Source: Ga0077555 sp050250755 (GTDB lineage: Bacteria; Pseudomonadota; Alphaproteobacteria; Rhizobiales; Hyphomicrobiaceae). From it: DNA of 64,000 nucleotides. Below, piece after piece: positions 62,550 to 64,000 of the stretch. Each line of letters begins with the position of its first letter. Within the stretch, counting starts at the first letter, position 1. A program made the position numbers and the translations under genes. The notes below the pieces were generated by a model, which saw nothing but the letters and a program-made list of their open reading frames with translations, was not told the origin of the DNA and ran no database searches. Location: assembly GCA_050250755.1 (NCBI GenBank), contig JBFWOB010000024.1, positions 1 to 64,000 of the forward strand. Reading direction: 5' to 3'.

Positions 62550-64000
62550 ATGGCGACGGGCAGCGAGATCTTCGACCTTTACTCTCAGGCTTACGACCGG
62601 CAGAAGCAGGCCGTCATGTCGATCCGGGAGTACCTCGAGGGGTGCGGCAAGGACCCCACAATGTACGCCAGTGCGGCTGAGCGCATGCTGACGGCAATCG
62701 GCGAGCCTCGCGTGTTCAACACGGCGGATGACCCGCGCTTGGGGCGCATCTTCCTCAACCGCACGATCAAGGTCTATCCGGCATTTGCCGATTTCTTTGG
62801 TCTCGAAGAGACCATCGAGCGATTTGTTGGGTATTTTCGGCATGCCGCTCAGGGCCTCGAGGAGCGCAAGCAGATTCTCTATCTGCTCGGGCCGGTTGGC
62901 GGTGGCAAATCTTCACTGGCTGAGCGCCTCAAGGACTTGATGGAGCAATGCCCGATCTATGTCCTGAAGGCTGGTGATGAGATCAGTCCGATCTTCGAGA
63001 GCCCGCTGGGGCTGTTCGATCCCGTGACCATGGGGCAAATGCTCGAGGATCAGTACCACATTCCGCGGCGCGTTCTGAACGGCTTCGTCAGCCCCTGGGC
63101 GGTCAAGCGGCTGGACGAGTACGGCGGCGACATCTCCAAGTTTTCTGTCGTCAAGCTCTATCCCTCGAAGCTGCGCCAGATCGGCATCGCCAAGACCGAG
63201 CCGGGTGACGAGAACAACCAGGACATCTCTGCGCTCGTGGGTAAGGTCGACATCCGCAAGCTCGAGCATTACGGCCAGAACGACGCCGACGCCTACTCGT
63301 ACTCAGGCGGCCTCAATCGCACGACACAAGGTCTTCTCGAGTTCGTCGAGATGTTCAAGGCGCCGCTCAAGATGCTGCATCCGCTGCTGACCGCGACGCA
63401 GGATCGGACTTACGTCGGAACCGAGAATGTGGGTGCGATGCCATACCAGGGCATCATCGTTGCCCACTCGAACGAAAGCGAATGGCAGTCGTTCCGCGCG
63501 AACCGGACGAACGAGGCGTTTCTCGATCGCATCTGCGTGATCAAGGTGCCGTACTGCCTGCGTGTCGACGATGAGAAGAAGATCTACGAGAAGCTTCTAC
63601 AGGCGTCGGAGCTTGCCAATTCTCCGTGCGCGCCGGGCACGCTCGAGATGCTGGCCCAGTTCTCCGTTCTTTCGCGCCTCAAGGAGCACGAGAATTCACA
63701 GCTCTTCTCGAAGATGCGCGTCTATAACGGCGAGAGCCTCAAGGACACTGATCCGCAGGCGCGCACCATGCAGGAGTACAAGGACGCGGCCGGCGTCACC
63801 GAAGGCATGGACGGCGCCTCGACGCGGTTCGCCTACAAGATCCTGTCGGAGACATTCAACTTCGATAGTCACGAGATCTGCGCCGATCCTGTGCATCTCA
63901 TGTTCGTGCTCGAGCAGGCGATCAAGCGCGAGCAGATGCCGGACGATACCGAGCAGCGCTATCTCGAGTTCATCAAGGAGGAGCTGGCACCGCGATACGC
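62550..64000 (+). CDS. prkA: PrkA/YeaG-type serine protein kinase (runs off right edge)
   Basis: At least 483 codons are present, from the ATG at 62550, reading MATGSEIFDLYSQAYDRQKQ, and the frame stays open to the window edge. The AAA domain has Walker A LLGPVGGGKSS at about residues 110-120, and the sequence continues through NRTIKVYPAFADFFGLEETI, GRIFLNRTIKV and later EFVEMFKAPLKMLHPLLTAT. Family proteins are about 640-650 residues, so roughly a quarter is missing. The PrkA kinases affect stationary phase and nitrogen stress. yeaH and spoVR partners commonly follow and are probably beyond the edge. Confidence 0.92.
   Translation, partial: MATGSEIFDLYSQAYDRQKQAVMSIREYLEGCGKDPTMYASAAERMLTAIGEPRVFNTADDPRLGRIFLNRTIKVYPAFADFFGLEETIERFVGYFRHAAQGLEERKQILYLLGPVGGGKSSLAERLKDLMEQCPIYVLKAGDEISPIFESPLGLFDPVTMGQMLEDQYHIPRRVLNGFVSPWAVKRLDEYGGDISKFSVVKLYPSKLRQIGIAKTEPGDENNQDISALVGKVDIRKLEHYGQNDADAYSYSGGLNRTTQGLLEFVEMFKAPLKMLHPLLTATQDRTYVGTENVGAMPYQGIIVAHSNESEWQSFRANRTNEAFLDRICVIKVPYCLRVDDEKKIYEKLLQASELANSPCAPGTLEMLAQFSVLSRLKEHENSQLFSKMRVYNGESLKDTDPQARTMQEYKDAAGVTEGMDGASTRFAYKILSETFNFDSHEICADPVHLMFVLEQAIKREQMPDDTEQRYLEFIKEELAPRY

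Overview
The window looks like chromosome of a GC-rich alphaproteobacterium, most likely in the Hyphomicrobiales (Rhizobiales). The evidence is a permuted two-piece tmRNA gene, a SAM-II riboswitch ahead of metZ, an alphaproteobacterial-type SspB, a double-length dCTP deaminase, a DUF5330 protein, a PmtA-like methyltransferase, and many dispersed palindromic repeats of the kind common in that order. No rRNA, tRNA, CRISPR array, prophage or insertion sequence was recognised. No gene for a transcription factor was recognised either.

Layout. 1-5.9 kb: start of a CobW-family GTPase (runs off the left edge), dihydropyrimidinase, a biotin carboxylase/BCCP subunit, a SnoaL-like protein and an SDR. 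6-8.5 kb: a repeat-rich gap and a lower-GC gene for an OLD-like ATPase/TOPRIM nuclease, the best candidate for horizontally acquired defence DNA. 8.7-24 kb: two SDRs, a HAD phosphatase and a long minus-strand catabolic cluster (livK, livH, livM, livG, livF, alpha/beta hydrolase, acyl-CoA dehydrogenase beta and alpha subunits, NDP-forming acyl-CoA synthetase, crotonase). It looks like a complete import, activation and beta-oxidation route for an unknown organic acid. GC-rich palindromic repeats and a shrunken DUF559 gene interrupt it at two junctions.

24.3-35.4 kb: MFS transporter, GNAT, a limonene-monooxygenase-like LLM flavoprotein, L,D-transpeptidase, dCTP deaminase, a SAM-II riboswitch followed by metZ-apaG-argE, an SDR, then ssrA (tmRNA) directly upstream of sspB. 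The tmRNA tag and the adaptor that recognises it are therefore side by side. 35.5-49.9 kb: CPBP protease, SDR, mutM, three transporters, crotonase, an HMG-CoA-lyase-like enzyme, GIY-YIG protein, CaiB/BaiF CoA-transferase, a peptidoglycan-binding protein, DUF5330, mnmA and a PmtA-like methyltransferase. 50-62 kb: epoxide hydrolase, small P-loop kinase, MFS overlapping an acetyl-CoA hydrolase/transferase, a second CoA-transferase, a crotonase, a CREST/ceramidase-like membrane protein, MmgE/PrpD, and a second acyl-CoA dehydrogenase alpha/beta pair. 62.55 kb to the end: prkA, truncated by the window edge.

Two families of inverted-pair (REPIN-like) repeats are spread through the intergenic spaces. 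Gene starts were chosen from ribosome binding sites, overlaps and family length, and many differ from the longest possible reading frame.
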